Shown: positions 7,928 through 18,129, counted from the first letter of the stretch. The stretch: 64,000 nucleotides of DNA from Bacteroidota bacterium (GCA_030684395.1 JAUXTT010000036.1:1-64000), one strand, 5' to 3'. Translations and numbers: made by a program. The notes: generated from the sequence alone by a model not told the origin.

Positions 7928-9187
7928 TCACTCCTCAAACTTTTCTATCAGTCCAAGTCTTTCTCTTTTGTTATAATCGAGTATAAGCAGGTAATACCAG
8001 ATTACACCGAGTGCATATAAAGATGCCGTTATCAAAAATACATTCACAAACGTAACGTTGTGAGTAAATAAAATAGCTACAAAAATTCCACTCAAAAAAT
8101 AACTTCCGCTCCAAATCGCCGATATTAATGCGCTTACTATTTCCTGATTTTTTTTCCCTACATAACTCATTACCACTTCCGTGGTCATTGGACCAGCCAT
8201 ATTCATAAGTGGCTGTCTCAATAAATAACAAATAACCGCTATAACAACGGCAACCGGCACATGATTGTAATATTGAGTTGTAGCCAATGCAACTAATGAT
8301 ATAACAGCCAGCGATTGACTCATAGGTATGGCAATTTTGTACCCTATTGTGTTTTTTACAGTAGGTACCATCAAGGCTGCCCAGGCAACTAAAACTGCGG
8401 CAATTGAACTTATAACTGAAAAATCACCTTTGTCAAAATGGTGTACTTCTTCAAAAAATAAACTAATGAATGGAATTGTTAAGCCGGCTCCCATTGCTAT
8501 AATCATAGTAGGAATCAATGCCTTTGTAATGATCAACCAGTCATAGGACCCCTTCAACTTTATTTTATGTTTCTTTTCAACTGTTTTCTCATGCATTTGT
8601 ACTTTACTCATGGTCCAAACTCCTATAAATCCACTAATAGAAAACAGGACCAAAACCATTTTTTCATCAAAAAAAACCGGATTGATCACATCCAATAATG
8701 TTATGAGAACCCCACTCACAATACCTGCAAAACTATAGGTTGAGTAACTCAGGGCAATTCCGGCAGTATGTTGTTCTTTTTTGCAATTCCTTAATATAAA
8801 GGGTATGATCGGAATCTGCATAAATGTAAACGACGCTCCCCATAAAAACTGAGAGATGTGTACCAGCATTGTATTATGAAACTGAATAAAAAAAACATTG
8901 CACAAAGCAAATAAGGGAACAAAAATTGCGGATAACATAAATAAACCTTTCACTTTTTTTCCTCTTATAATAATTCCAAGTGGCAAAGCAAAAAGTAAAA
9001 CCCCTGCAAAACGGGTGGCAGTAAGGCTTGCTATTTCAGGGTTTGAATAGCCTTCGTCCTTCATAAACAAAGGCTGCATATTCATAAAAACAATATTAAT
9101 AAGTTGAATAAAAAACTCAGCAGCAATCACCAATCTGATGGGTTTATCAATCTTACCATAACTCTTAATTGTTCCTATAAGGTTCAT
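7928..9187 (-). CDS. Major facilitator superfamily transporter
   Basis: The 419-aa protein has about twelve hydrophobic segments in two halves separated by a basic loop with many Lys and His residues (near residues 195-210), the usual MFS layout. The loop between the second and third helices has the partly conserved IIIRGKKVKG, in the place of the MFS motif A. The substrate cannot be assigned. It follows an ArnT-like glycosyltransferase gene after 4 nt on the same strand and is probably the last gene of that operon. Just downstream are the operators of the hip operon, which reads away on the same strand. Confidence 0.88.
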   Translation of the reverse strand: MNLIGTIKSYGKIDKPIRLVIAAEFFIQLINIVFMNMQPLFMKDEGYSNPEIASLTATRFAGVLLFALPLGIIIRGKKVKGLFMLSAIFVPLFALCNVFFIQFHNTMLVHISQFLWGASFTFMQIPIIPFILRNCKKEQHTAGIALSYSTYSFAGIVSGVLITLLDVINPVFFDEKMVLVLFSISGFIGVWTMSKVQMHEKTVEKKHKIKLKGSYDWLIITKALIPTMIIAMGAGLTIPFISLFFEEVHHFDKGDFSVISSIAAVLVAWAALMVPTVKNTIGYKIAIPMSQSLAVISLVALATTQYYNHVPVAVVIAVICYLLRQPLMNMAGPMTTEVVMSYVGKKNQEIVSALISAIWSGSYFLSGIFVAILFTHNVTFVNVFLITASLYALGVIWYYLLILDYNKRERLGLIEKFEE

Positions 9188-9191
9188 GATA

Positions 9192-10943
9192 TTACAGTTC
9201 CGCCTCTCTTCTTAAAAAAACAAAACCATTTTTAGCATATAGCTTTTTAAATTTTGGCCGGGCCTTGGTGAGTTCCTCTTCATTCATAAATTTTATAACA
9301 ATGTATGTTTCTTTAGAAACTTTTTCATCGATCATGAAATTTGTAGAATACCTGGAATAGGAAATCGCAGGGTCCCACCGTTCGTCGTTTTCTTCCTTTT
9401 TTGCCGCCATAGCTACATAAGCATTTATTTCGGTTGTATTTTGCTCTGGTCTTTTTTCCGCATAAAATAAATAGGCGTAGCTTTTAAAACCACTTGTTTC
9501 CAAATAACAATCTTTTCCTTTTAACGATTTGTAGAACTCGATTGCCGCACCTTGTGTGTATAATTCTACCTTAGGCACAACCAAAACACTTATAAAGAAT
9601 ACTGCAAACAAAGAAACACCAAACACAAGGGGGATAAAGCGGGCCTTTTGCCTTCGCAACATTCCCATTAAAAGCAATACTGCCCCAACTAAAAACACAA
9701 AACCCGGGATCCATTCATATCCTCCCCAACCTCCATTCGCTTCCAGGTTCTTTATTGCGAATTTATCTCCTATTATTCCCGAATTTATAACGTAAGGTTT
9801 TATACTGTCTATAAATGGTATAGCGGTAAATACTATACCTAATAACATCGCCAATGTTATTCCAATGTATAATGTCCATTTCTTAAAACTATATTCACCG
9901 GCAAGTAATTTGTGTATACTATAGGCAGATAAAAAAGTAAGTGGAAACCAGCACATACTAGAGTAATGAACAATTTTTGTTTTTACTATCGTAAACAATA
10001 TCAATACCACCCAAAACAAAATAATCATCCATTTTTTAAAATGTTTTTGATAAGGCGTATCACTTTCTGATCGTTGATGTGATTGAAGAAAAAATAAAGA
10101 TGCCGGAAAACATCCTATCAATAACACTACAAAATGATACAATAAAAATCCACCATGACCTGCATCTTTTGTATTAAATAATCTCACCTGATAAACTATA
10201 AATTCTTTAACAAGATCTGCATTACCATTTATGACCTCAATTAAAAACCAACCAAAGCCAAAAATTAAAAAAGAGATCACAAATAGCACCAGGAATTTCA
10301 CCTTTGTTAATCCCTTAAAACGTTTCATGAGGGCAAAAACACCCACTGTCAATCCAAAAATCAGTAATCCTACCGGGCCTTTTGTTAATACTGATAAGCC
10401 TATGAAAGCACCGGAAAGTAATGCCGTTGAAATCCCGTTTTTTCCAACAGGGTTATTAGTGTGAAGTATTGCATAATAAATTCCTAAAAAAATAAACAGG
10501 TTAAACCAGGGGTCAATAATTCCGGTTTTAAAATAAAAGAAGGTAAGAAAAGAACCTGCGTAAACTAAAACCCATAATAACCCAAATTTATCGGAAAACA
10601 ATTTACGCCCGATGTTATATAAAACCAATAGTGTAACAATGCCACAAACCGCATTTGGAAAACGGGCAGCAAATTCATTTACCCCAAACATTTTCATGCT
10701 GAGCACCTGCATCCAGATAAATAAGGGTGGCTTTTCCCAAAAAGGTTGAAAGTTGATTTGAACTTTTGAATAATTCCCGGTAACAATCATTTCCCTTGCA
10801 CATTCTGCAAAATTAATCTCATCCCAATCAAACAAGTGAACTGAGCCCAAAAAAGGAATAAACAATAAAGCCCCAAAAAGAGCAATAAGTACATTATTTC
10901 TCAATTGAATTTTATCCATTAAATCAGGTCGATTATTTACCAT
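9192..10943 (-). CDS. ArnT-like glycosyltransferase family 39 membrane protein
   Basis: This 583-aa polytopic protein has the GT-C layout: a short N-terminus, a first helix, then the first large periplasmic loop with the catalytic acidic pair in HLFDWDEINFAECAREM. Further signs are PFWEKPPLFIWMQ and FGVNEFAARFPNAV, typical of ArnT/PMT-like enzymes. It has about eleven to twelve helices and a soluble C-terminal domain. These enzymes transfer a sugar from a polyprenyl-phosphate donor to lipid A, another lipid or protein outside the inner membrane; the substrate is not known here. The frame start at 10943 overlaps the preceding DUF1016 gene by 11 nt, while an ATG at 10919 would avoid the overlap. 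Confidence 0.9.
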   Translation of the reverse strand: MVNNRPDLMDKIQLRNNVLIALFGALLFIPFLGSVHLFDWDEINFAECAREMIVTGNYSKVQINFQPFWEKPPLFIWMQVLSMKMFGVNEFAARFPNAVCGIVTLLVLYNIGRKLFSDKFGLLWVLVYAGSFLTFFYFKTGIIDPWFNLFIFLGIYYAILHTNNPVGKNGISTALLSGAFIGLSVLTKGPVGLLIFGLTVGVFALMKRFKGLTKVKFLVLFVISFLIFGFGWFLIEVINGNADLVKEFIVYQVRLFNTKDAGHGGFLLYHFVVLLIGCFPASLFFLQSHQRSESDTPYQKHFKKWMIILFWVVLILFTIVKTKIVHYSSMCWFPLTFLSAYSIHKLLAGEYSFKKWTLYIGITLAMLLGIVFTAIPFIDSIKPYVINSGIIGDKFAIKNLEANGGWGGYEWIPGFVFLVGAVLLLMGMLRRQKARFIPLVFGVSLFAVFFISVLVVPKVELYTQGAAIEFYKSLKGKDCYLETSGFKSYAYLFYAEKRPEQNTTEINAYVAMAAKKEENDERWDPAISYSRYSTNFMIDEKVSKETYIVIKFMNEEELTKARPKFKKLYAKNGFVFLRREAEL

Positions 10944-11940
10944 CGTTACTAAATGATTCCAATTCTTTATTTATTTCTTCCAATAATTGTTGTTCAGTTG
11001 GAAGGTACAACTTGTATTGACTTGCTACAATGTTCTTTGTATTTTCAGGCAATGTAAATTTAACTACGCCATCATTTTTATTGGCACATAGCAGAATTCC
11101 TATGGTTTGATTTTCATGTTGCAGTTTTTCTATGCGGTCGTAATAATTTACATACATTTGCAATTGCCCAAGATCCTGATGTGTAAGTTTGGTGGTTTTT
11201 ATTTCAATAATTACAAAACATTGTAGTAAACGATTATAAAACACCAAATCCACAAAAAATTCATCTCCCTCAATATGTATTCTTTTCTGCCTTGCTACAA
11301 AAGAAAAACCATTACCCATTTCCAACAAAAAGTCTTGCAAATGAGTTATAATAGCTTGTTCCAAATCCTTTTCATAATAAGAAGATTCTCGTTTCAAATT
11401 CAAAAACTCTAAGTACATTGGATCTTTAATAATCTCCTTTGCATCGGATGGTAACTTCTCCTTTTTGGCAACTGCAAGCACACTTTCTTTATCATTGCTG
11501 ATTAAAAGTCGTTCATACAAAGCACTATCAATTTGGCGTTCCAGTTGGCGCACGGTCCAATTATTTTTTACCGTTTCAGCTATATAAAATTCACGTTTTT
11601 CTTGATTATCTACACTTAACAATAGTTTATATTGACTCCAACTCAATTGTGCATACAGTGTATGCACAATTGGAAAAACACGATAAAACTGTCGATAAAG
11701 GTTAATTTGCCTGATAGAATACCCGCTTCCATATTCAGGTTGTAATTGCTCTGACAGAAACTTGATTAAATAAGTGCCATAATCCGCTCTATCCTTACCT
11801 GATTGCTCTTCTTCAAAAATACGCTTACCAATATTCCAATACATTAGCGTTCTTTCATTATCTACAACTCTGATTGCCTTATCTCTGGATATAGCAATGA
11901 TCGCTTTTATATCAGGTACTATAGATTGACTTACAAGCAC
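10933..11940 (-). CDS. PDDEXK nuclease-domain protein of the DUF1016/YhcG family
   Basis: The 335-aa protein begins with a GTG codon. The N-terminal DUF1016 domain is shown by LMYWNIGKRIFEEEQ, ADYGTYLIKFLSEQL and SIRQINLYRQFY, a DNA-binding-like helical region. The C-terminal YhcG domain has a PD-(D/E)XK pattern, with Asp in FVDLVFYNR and Glu-x-Lys in FVIIEIKTT, followed by GQLQMYVNYYD. Such proteins are often found near restriction-modification and mobile DNA; the biochemical role is uncertain. Here the neighbours are a glycosyltransferase and a phosphatase, so it seems a lone insertion into a cell-envelope group rather than part of a defence island. Confidence 0.92.
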   Translation of the reverse strand: MLVSQSIVPDIKAIIAISRDKAIRVVDNERTLMYWNIGKRIFEEEQSGKDRADYGTYLIKFLSEQLQPEYGSGYSIRQINLYRQFYRVFPIVHTLYAQLSWSQYKLLLSVDNQEKREFYIAETVKNNWTVRQLERQIDSALYERLLISNDKESVLAVAKKEKLPSDAKEIIKDPMYLEFLNLKRESSYYEKDLEQAIITHLQDFLLEMGNGFSFVARQKRIHIEGDEFFVDLVFYNRLLQCFVIIEIKTTKLTHQDLGQLQMYVNYYDRIEKLQHENQTIGILLCANKNDGVVKFTLPENTKNIVASQYKLYLPTEQQLLEEINKELESFSNDGK

Positions 11941-12029
11941 ATCAAGGGAATAAATTTGTTGAACTAAAATTGCCTATAAAAATACATAAAAGCAATGGAG
12001 TTGAAAAGAGTATTTAAAAATAAAACTCC

Positions 12030-12698
12030 TTATTCTTTAGAAAAAACCTTATAAACAGGTTTATTCAAGTTGTTCATCTTTGAACTTAGGGGTGAAATAA
12101 AAAACATCCATGCAAGTAAAGAACTAAATGTAACGCCAATGATTGCACCTGCGAAAATATCTTCAAAAAAGTGCTGAGATAAATAAACCCGTGAAAATGC
12201 AGTAAAAATACCAATTACAAACAGCAGAATTTTTGCCCAGGTAGGTTTAACCATATAACTTAAACAGAAGAATAAACAGAAGGCAGTAGTAGAATGGCCG
12301 GAAGGAAAGCTGTTATGAATAAACATATGTACATCATCCACTATTTTAATTTTCAAACCATAATAACTACTGTAAAAAAAAGGGCGGTTAAGGTCGCCAA
12401 AAAAAACTCCTTTCATAAACTGAGTAAACCCGCCTGATAATGCATATGCCAGCAAAAGAAACAAGCCATTCTTGAAATTTAAAAACATGAGAAGAAAGGA
12501 CAGTATTATAAGGAAGATTCCGTCGCCCAAATAAGTGATGTACTTAAAAAAAACATCTATTGGTTTTAAACCGACAAATTTATTAAACCATAAATGCAAC
12601 TGAAATTGCTCTGTACTTATTATGGCTATTGTTCCAATGATTAGAAAACAGACAAACAGTAGATAAAATGCTTTGTTATTTATAAAGAGGGCTTTCAA
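12030..12698 (-). CDS. PAP2-family phosphatase
   Basis: This 222-aa membrane phosphatase shows all three PAP2 motifs: KGVFFGDLNRP (motif 1), SFPSGHSTTAF (motif 2) and SRVYLSQHFFEDIFAG (motif 3). It has five to six hydrophobic segments. Members dephosphorylate lipid phosphates such as undecaprenyl pyrophosphate or phosphatidylglycerol phosphate at the membrane. Translation appears to start at TTG (12698): a stop lies five codons upstream in frame and no ATG exists before the first helices. The use of TTG suggests modest expression. Confidence 0.92.
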   Translation of the reverse strand: MKALFINNKAFYLLFVCFLIIGTIAIISTEQFQLHLWFNKFVGLKPIDVFFKYITYLGDGIFLIILSFLLMFLNFKNGLFLLLAYALSGGFTQFMKGVFFGDLNRPFFYSSYYGLKIKIVDDVHMFIHNSFPSGHSTTAFCLFFCLSYMVKPTWAKILLFVIGIFTAFSRVYLSQHFFEDIFAGAIIGVTFSSLLAWMFFISPLSSKMNNLNKPVYKVFSKE

Positions 12699-12878
12699 AT
12701 CTTTGCGAATTTACCGATTATTATTGATTGGTCAATTTGTAGCTATACGAATTTCTAAAAAAAATAATTTGCTTAAACAGTTGAATTACAAGAGAATCAA
12801 GGCCACCTGTTCATTTTAGTTTTAATCTTTTTTAACATCGTATTTTCTACCTTATGAGTAATTTTAGCTTCCCAAACA

Positions 12879-14738
12879 ATGAGCAAAACTGTACATAAAA
12901 CCCTTGCCCGGAATAAAAAGTCGATAGGCTTTTTGTTTGTTTTTTTATTGGTTTCTGCACACATTTTTGCTCAAAAATTTACTGCACAGGTTAGTAAAAA
13001 TAAATTGGCTGTCGGGGAGGTTTTCCAGCTTACTTTTACTATTAATGCATCTGCTTCTAACTTTAAAGCTCCTAATCTCACTGATTATGATGTTTACTCG
13101 GGACCCAATCAGTCTACCAGTATGCAGATTATTAATGGAAACATGTCTCAGTCTATCTCACTTTCCTATTTATTAAGTCCAAAAAAAGAAGGGAAATTTA
13201 CTATTGGTGCTGCAAGTATTGTTGTTAGTGGAACTAAACTTGAGTCCAACTCTATTGTAATTGAAGTAAAAGGATCAGCACAACAATCCGGTGGTACCAG
13301 CTCGAATAGCAATAAATCAAATCCGCCTACTAATACTCAGGGGCAGTATTCATCGGCAAATTCGGATGATGATCTTTTTATCAAGACATTTGTAAGTAAG
13401 AAATCATGTTACCTGGGAGAGCAAATTGTTGTTACTCAAAAAGTATATTCAAGACTTAATTTGAGAGGATTTCAAAACTACAAAATGCCTGTATTCAATG
13501 GGTTTTGGAGCCAGAATGAAGACAATCGTAACAAACAGATCCAGCTTCAAACCGAGAATTTGGATGGGATACAATATTATGTTGCAGAGTTCACAAAATC
13601 CTATTTATTTCCTCAGCGTTCGGGCTCACTTACTCTTGAACCCATGGAAGTTGATTGTATTGTAAGACAAAGAAGCAGCAAGCAGCCACAAAACATATTT
13701 GATCAGTTCTTTGGCGGAGGTTATGAAGACAAAGTTGTAAAAGCAAAAAGCAAACCCGTAACCATTGATGTAAAAGCCTTGCCGGAAGCAGGAAAACCGG
13801 CTAATTTTAACGGAGCTGTAGGAAATTTCAGTTTGAAAACTGAGCTATCCAAAGAAAAAGTAGTTGCAAATCAAAGTGTGAATTTAAAGTTAAGTATTAC
13901 AGGCAAAGGAAATATTAAACTTACCGATGCTCCAAAAATTAATTTCCCGGAAGGCTTTGAAACTTTTGAACCTAAAGTAAACGAAAATTATTCTGAAGGT
14001 GGAAGTTTTAGCGGCACCAAAACCTACGATTATCTTATCATTCCACGACAAGCCGGCGATTTTACAATAAAAGATCTTGGTTTCAGCTATTTTGATCCTG
14101 AGAAAAAAAGCTACGTAACGGTGCCGGCACCTGAATTTAATATAAATGTAAGCCCGGATCCTAATGCTGTCAATAACGAAGCTCAGGTTTATTCACCTAA
14201 AAATACTATTGAAGAAAAACAAAATGACATTCGTTATTTAAAATCAGGCGACCTTAACCTAAAGCCAAACGACGAATTGTTTTTTTCTTCATGGAAACAT
14301 TACCTCTTATTAGCATTGCCGGTATTAGCATTTATAGGTTTTATAGGAGTAAGTAAAAATATCAGCAAACGCAATAGTGATGTAGTTGCAGTAAAAGGAA
14401 GAAAAGCTGCAAAACTTGCAAAGAAGCATCTTACCGCTGCCGAAAAATTTAAAAATTCCAATAACAAAGATGCGTTCTACCACGAAGTATTTGTTGCTTT
14501 AAATGGTTATGTTGGAGATAAATTAAACATTCCGGTTGCTGATTTAAACAAACAAAATATTGAAACACATTTATTGAATAAACAGGTAAGTACAGAAACT
14601 ATAAAAAAATTATTGGATACGTTAAATGACTGTGAAGTGGCACGTTACGCTCCGGCTGCCGTAACTGCAGAAATTAATACAGTTTATAACAATACCGCAC
14701 AACTGATTGAAACCATAGAAAATGAAGCCAGAAGCTAG
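12879..14738 (+). CDS. BatD-like protein
   Basis: The 619-aa product has a signal peptide (cleavage near HIFAQ), beta-sandwich repeats over the next ~400 residues (VSKNKLAVGEVFQLTFTINA, DLFIKTFVSKKSCYLGEQ) and one membrane segment near residue 475 (HYLLLALPVLAFIGFIGV). A charged cytoplasmic C-terminal domain follows. This is the layout of BatD, part of the Bacteroides aerotolerance (Bat) system. The stop overlaps the batE-like start by 17 nt. The genes for the usual partners BatA, BatB and BatC are not in the window; the region upstream is occupied by the divergent PAP2 gene. Confidence 0.9.
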   Translation: MSKTVHKTLARNKKSIGFLFVFLLVSAHIFAQKFTAQVSKNKLAVGEVFQLTFTINASASNFKAPNLTDYDVYSGPNQSTSMQIINGNMSQSISLSYLLSPKKEGKFTIGAASIVVSGTKLESNSIVIEVKGSAQQSGGTSSNSNKSNPPTNTQGQYSSANSDDDLFIKTFVSKKSCYLGEQIVVTQKVYSRLNLRGFQNYKMPVFNGFWSQNEDNRNKQIQLQTENLDGIQYYVAEFTKSYLFPQRSGSLTLEPMEVDCIVRQRSSKQPQNIFDQFFGGGYEDKVVKAKSKPVTIDVKALPEAGKPANFNGAVGNFSLKTELSKEKVVANQSVNLKLSITGKGNIKLTDAPKINFPEGFETFEPKVNENYSEGGSFSGTKTYDYLIIPRQAGDFTIKDLGFSYFDPEKKSYVTVPAPEFNINVSPDPNAVNNEAQVYSPKNTIEEKQNDIRYLKSGDLNLKPNDELFFSSWKHYLLLALPVLAFIGFIGVSKNISKRNSDVVAVKGRKAAKLAKKHLTAAEKFKNSNNKDAFYHEVFVALNGYVGDKLNIPVADLNKQNIETHLLNKQVSTETIKKLLDTLNDCEVARYAPAAVTAEINTVYNNTAQLIETIENEARS

Positions 14739-15531
14739 TTATATAAAGAATATACTTTTGCCTATTTCTTTTCATGGAAAGAAAAGAGTTGTGTACCTGT
14801 TCCTTCTTTTATTCATTTCACTCAGCACATTTGCTACTAATGAACAATTGGTTACCGAGGCGAAACAAGCCTATGATAAAGGAAAATACGAACAGGCAAT
14901 AAGTAACTATGAAAAAATAATTTCTTCCGGATATAGCTCTGCTTCCCTTTATTATAACCTAGGAAATGCCCATTACAAAAAGAATGAGATTGGAAAGGCT
15001 ATATACAATTACGAACTAGCTCATAAACTTGACCCTACCGACGAAAACAGTAAGCACAACCTTACCCTGGCCAACAAACGCACCAAAGACCAGATCGAAC
15101 AAAAAGAAAATTATTTCGCAAAGAACATTGAATCCGGAATTCTTAATTTTCTTTCTACAACGGGCTGGGCATGGCTAACAATCATTGCATTAACGTTTGC
15201 CTGCCTGTTCTTTATATTATTTAAAATTACCGAAAGACAAAAACTTAAGCGCTTGTTTTTCTGGCTGGGTGCATTAGCCCTTATCAAGTGTGTTGCAGGT
15301 TTCATAATTGGTTTTATGGCGCTAACTAATATTGAAGAAAAAACTCAGGCCATCATACTTAGTCAGGAAGTTAATGTAATGAATTCTCCCACTAAGGATG
15401 CAAAATCGCAGTTTAGCCTGCACGAAGGCACAAAAGTCCATGTTCTTGAAACAAATGTGGAGTGGACTTCCATAAGCCTGGATAATGGCAATGAAGGTTG
15501 GCTCCCTACAAAAGATATTGGACTTTTCTAA
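14722..15531 (+). CDS. BatE-like TPR/SH3 membrane protein
   Basis: The 269-aa protein carries a signal segment, then TPR repeats (ATNEQLVTEAKQAYDKGKYE, ASLYYNLGNAHYKKNEIGKA), two membrane helices between about residues 140 and 205, and a C-terminal SH3-like domain (SLHEGTKVHVLETN, GWLPTKDIG). This is the BatE arrangement, thought to act with BatD in the periplasm as a scaffold. The start lies inside the end of the batD-like gene, consistent with translational coupling. Confidence 0.88.
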   Translation: MKPEASYIKNILLPISFHGKKRVVYLFLLLFISLSTFATNEQLVTEAKQAYDKGKYEQAISNYEKIISSGYSSASLYYNLGNAHYKKNEIGKAIYNYELAHKLDPTDENSKHNLTLANKRTKDQIEQKENYFAKNIESGILNFLSTTGWAWLTIIALTFACLFFILFKITERQKLKRLFFWLGALALIKCVAGFIIGFMALTNIEEKTQAIILSQEVNVMNSPTKDAKSQFSLHEGTKVHVLETNVEWTSISLDNGNEGWLPTKDIGLF

Positions 15532-15562
15532 AAATCCTTTATCTTTGAGTTAAAACCTTGTT

Positions 15563-17590
15563 ATGTTTAGTAAAGTTATTCTTTTCCTATTCTTCTTCCT
15601 TTCGTTTTCTTTATCCTTTTCTCAGGTAAAAGTAAAAATGAAAACCAATAAATGGCGGCCAACCGAGCGTGATTCAATGCAAAGGGCACAATTACTTTTT
15701 GAAGAGGAAAATTACTCTATGGCGATCCCTATCTTTGAGCAGATTCTTAAAAACCATCCCGATGAACTCTATTTAAAATATATGAACGGGCTTTGTGGTT
15801 TGTACCGAAGCGATAAACATGGCCTGGCTTTGAAATACCTTGTGGAGGTATTCGAAAAAAATAAAAAAACAGCAGAAATAGAATTTGACCTTGCAAAGGC
15901 CTGTCATCTTAATTATAAGTTTGATGAATCAATTGCATTTTTGGAAGACTATAAAAAACGGGTAACAAAGTTAGAGCCTAAAAGATTAAAAGAAATTCAA
16001 TTGATTATTGACTATTGTAACAACGGAAAAAAATTAATTCTTAATCCTTTACCTGCTAACATTACCAACATTGGAAGCCCAATAAATACTGAAGCTTCAG
16101 AATATGTACCCGTAATTTCTTCAGACGAGTCGGTAATGATATACACTTACCGTGGCAGTAAAAGCATTGGAGGATTACAAAATGCTTATAATCAGGCCGA
16201 CCCTTACGGAATATATTATGAAGATGTTTTTATTTCATATAAAGACAGTACTGACCAATTTGAAGCGCCAAAATCAATTGGACCAATAATTAATGGGATT
16301 TCCAACGATGCAGCTGTGGCTCTTTCTGCTGAAGGACATAAACTCTTTATTTTTAAAGATGATGGAACCAATGGTGGAGATTTGTACTTAAGTATCTTAA
16401 CAGGTAAGGAATGGTCGGTGCCTGAGCGCTTGCATGGTGATGTAAATTCATCTGCCTGGGAAGGTAGTTGCTCATTAACTTCTGATGGAAAGACTCTTTA
16501 TTTTACCAGTGAAAGAAAAGGTGGTTATGGCGGAAAAGATATTTACACCTCCAGGATACAAGAGGATGGAAGTTGGGGAACGGCAATTAATATGGGAGAT
16601 AAAATTAATACACCTTATGATGACGATGCTCCCTTTATTCATCCTGATGGCAGAATTTTAGTATACAGCAGCAAAGGACGAAACAGTATGGGAGGGTATG
16701 ATATTTTTAGGGCTGTATACAACCCAAATGATTCTACCTGGACAGATGCTGAAAACATGGGATATCCAATTAATTCACCTGATGACGATATTTATTATGT
16801 ATTAACCGCCGATGGTAAAACCGGATATTATTCATCAGGAAAGGTTGATGGGAGAGGCTTACAGGATATTTATAAAATTTCACCCGGTTTGATCGGACTT
16901 ACTCCTTTCTTAGCTTTATTAAAAGGAACAATCACCCTGGATGGAGTTCCTGTTGAAGGGAAAATTCATATTGATTATGAAGGAAGAACCGGGCATTACG
17001 CAGATGTAATTTCAAACTCATCAAGCGGAAAATATTTGGTTAATTTACCCGGTGGAGATAATTACAAAATAACCTTCAGATATGAAGGGCAACAAGATCA
17101 GGTAAAGACACTTGATTTAATAGCAATTACCGGATACACTGAAAAGGTTATTGATATTAATTTTTCTACTGTAAAAAATGATACTCTAAAGGATGTTGCT
17201 ACTATAAGTAACCCAATCAATACAATAAAACCCGATTCCTCCAACATTAACAAAATTCATGAACCCGATCTTACAAAAAACAAAAAAACCGGTGATGAAG
17301 AAACCGAGGGCTTGATTTTTAAAGTTCAAATTGCAGCATTCAGAATGCCTGCAAATTACAATTACAATAAAATAAAACACCTTGGTCAGGTAGAACAACT
17401 GGACCTGGAAGGTATAGTACGCTTTACCATTGGTGGCGAATTTAAAACATTGAACAGTGCTAATGAACATTGCAAAAAAGTAAGGTATGCCGGGCAGTCG
17501 GATGCTTTTGTTACAGCAATCTATAACGGTAAACGTGTTTATCTGGAACAATTAGAAAAAGACGGAATCATTCCTGTGCTTCCAAAGTAA
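15563..17590 (+). CDS. TPR-PD40-SPOR protein
   Basis: The 675-aa exported protein begins with a signal peptide (LSFSLSFSQ). TPR-like helices follow to about residue 150. A WD40-like PD40 propeller runs from about 170 to 430, with repeated strands such as GKTLYFTSERKGGYGGKDIY, GRILVYSSKGRNSMGGYDIF and GKTGYYSSGKVDGRGLQDIY. A small carboxypeptidase-regulatory-like beta domain lies at about 450-525, and the last ~90 residues resemble a Bacteroidota SPOR domain (FKVQIAAF, VRFTIGGEFKTLNSA, DAFVTAIYNGKRV). PD40/TPR proteins of this kind often associate with peptidoglycan or the gliding/secretion machinery. It follows the bat genes by 31 nt and its stop codon shares one nt with the GNAT start. Confidence 0.85.
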   Translation: MFSKVILFLFFFLSFSLSFSQVKVKMKTNKWRPTERDSMQRAQLLFEEENYSMAIPIFEQILKNHPDELYLKYMNGLCGLYRSDKHGLALKYLVEVFEKNKKTAEIEFDLAKACHLNYKFDESIAFLEDYKKRVTKLEPKRLKEIQLIIDYCNNGKKLILNPLPANITNIGSPINTEASEYVPVISSDESVMIYTYRGSKSIGGLQNAYNQADPYGIYYEDVFISYKDSTDQFEAPKSIGPIINGISNDAAVALSAEGHKLFIFKDDGTNGGDLYLSILTGKEWSVPERLHGDVNSSAWEGSCSLTSDGKTLYFTSERKGGYGGKDIYTSRIQEDGSWGTAINMGDKINTPYDDDAPFIHPDGRILVYSSKGRNSMGGYDIFRAVYNPNDSTWTDAENMGYPINSPDDDIYYVLTADGKTGYYSSGKVDGRGLQDIYKISPGLIGLTPFLALLKGTITLDGVPVEGKIHIDYEGRTGHYADVISNSSSGKYLVNLPGGDNYKITFRYEGQQDQVKTLDLIAITGYTEKVIDINFSTVKNDTLKDVATISNPINTIKPDSSNINKIHEPDLTKNKKTGDEETEGLIFKVQIAAFRMPANYNYNKIKHLGQVEQLDLEGIVRFTIGGEFKTLNSANEHCKKVRYAGQSDAFVTAIYNGKRVYLEQLEKDGIIPVLPK

Positions 17591-18081
17591 TGGAAAATAA
17601 GTTGTGCATAAGAAACATGTTACTTACTGATTGGAAACAGGTTGCACTTATTTATAAGCAGGGCATAGATACAGGAAATGCCACCTTTCAGCAAAATGTT
17701 CCCACTATGGAAGAATGGGATAAAAGTCACCTTGGTTATTGCAGGCTTGTTGCTTGCCTCAATGAAGAAATTATTGGATGGGCAGCATTAAGTAAAGTTT
17801 CTGATCGTTGTGTATATGGCGGAGTAGCAGAAGTGAGCGTGTATGTTTCAACCTTGCATACAGGAAAAAAAGTAGGTACTCAACTACTGCATACATTAAT
17901 AAAAGAAAGTGAAGCAAACGGTATTTGGACTCTGCAGGCAGGCATTTTCCCGGAGAATACAACCAGTGTTAAACTTCATGAAAACAGTGGGTTCAGAATA
18001 GTTGGAAGAAGGGAAAAAATTGGAAAAATGAACAGTGTTTGGAGAGATACTTTATTGCTTGAAAGAAGAAGTGGGATTTAA
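17590..18081 (+). CDS. GNAT-family N-acetyltransferase
   Basis: The 163-aa protein matches the phosphinothricin-acetyltransferase-like branch of GNAT enzymes: IRNMLLTDWKQVALIYKQGI at the start, then EVSVYVSTLHTGKKVGTQLL holding the acetyl-CoA pyrophosphate loop, and FPENTTSVKLHENSGFRIVG near the end. The likely reaction is acetyl transfer to a small amine; the substrate is unknown. It begins with TAATG overlap on the preceding gene, so it is probably the last gene of the bat operon. Confidence 0.93.
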   Translation: MENKLCIRNMLLTDWKQVALIYKQGIDTGNATFQQNVPTMEEWDKSHLGYCRLVACLNEEIIGWAALSKVSDRCVYGGVAEVSVYVSTLHTGKKVGTQLLHTLIKESEANGIWTLQAGIFPENTTSVKLHENSGFRIVGRREKIGKMNSVWRDTLLLERRSGI

Positions 18082-18129
18082 TCCCATGCATTTAATCATA
18101 AATGTAATTTTCAATAAAACTTCATTTAT

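Noticed and set aside
7769-8020. 83-codon plus-strand frame between the hip promoter and the MFS gene
   Set aside because: Its second half lies antisense within the MFS 3' end and its start overlaps the operator region; the composition is not protein-like and there is no start context.
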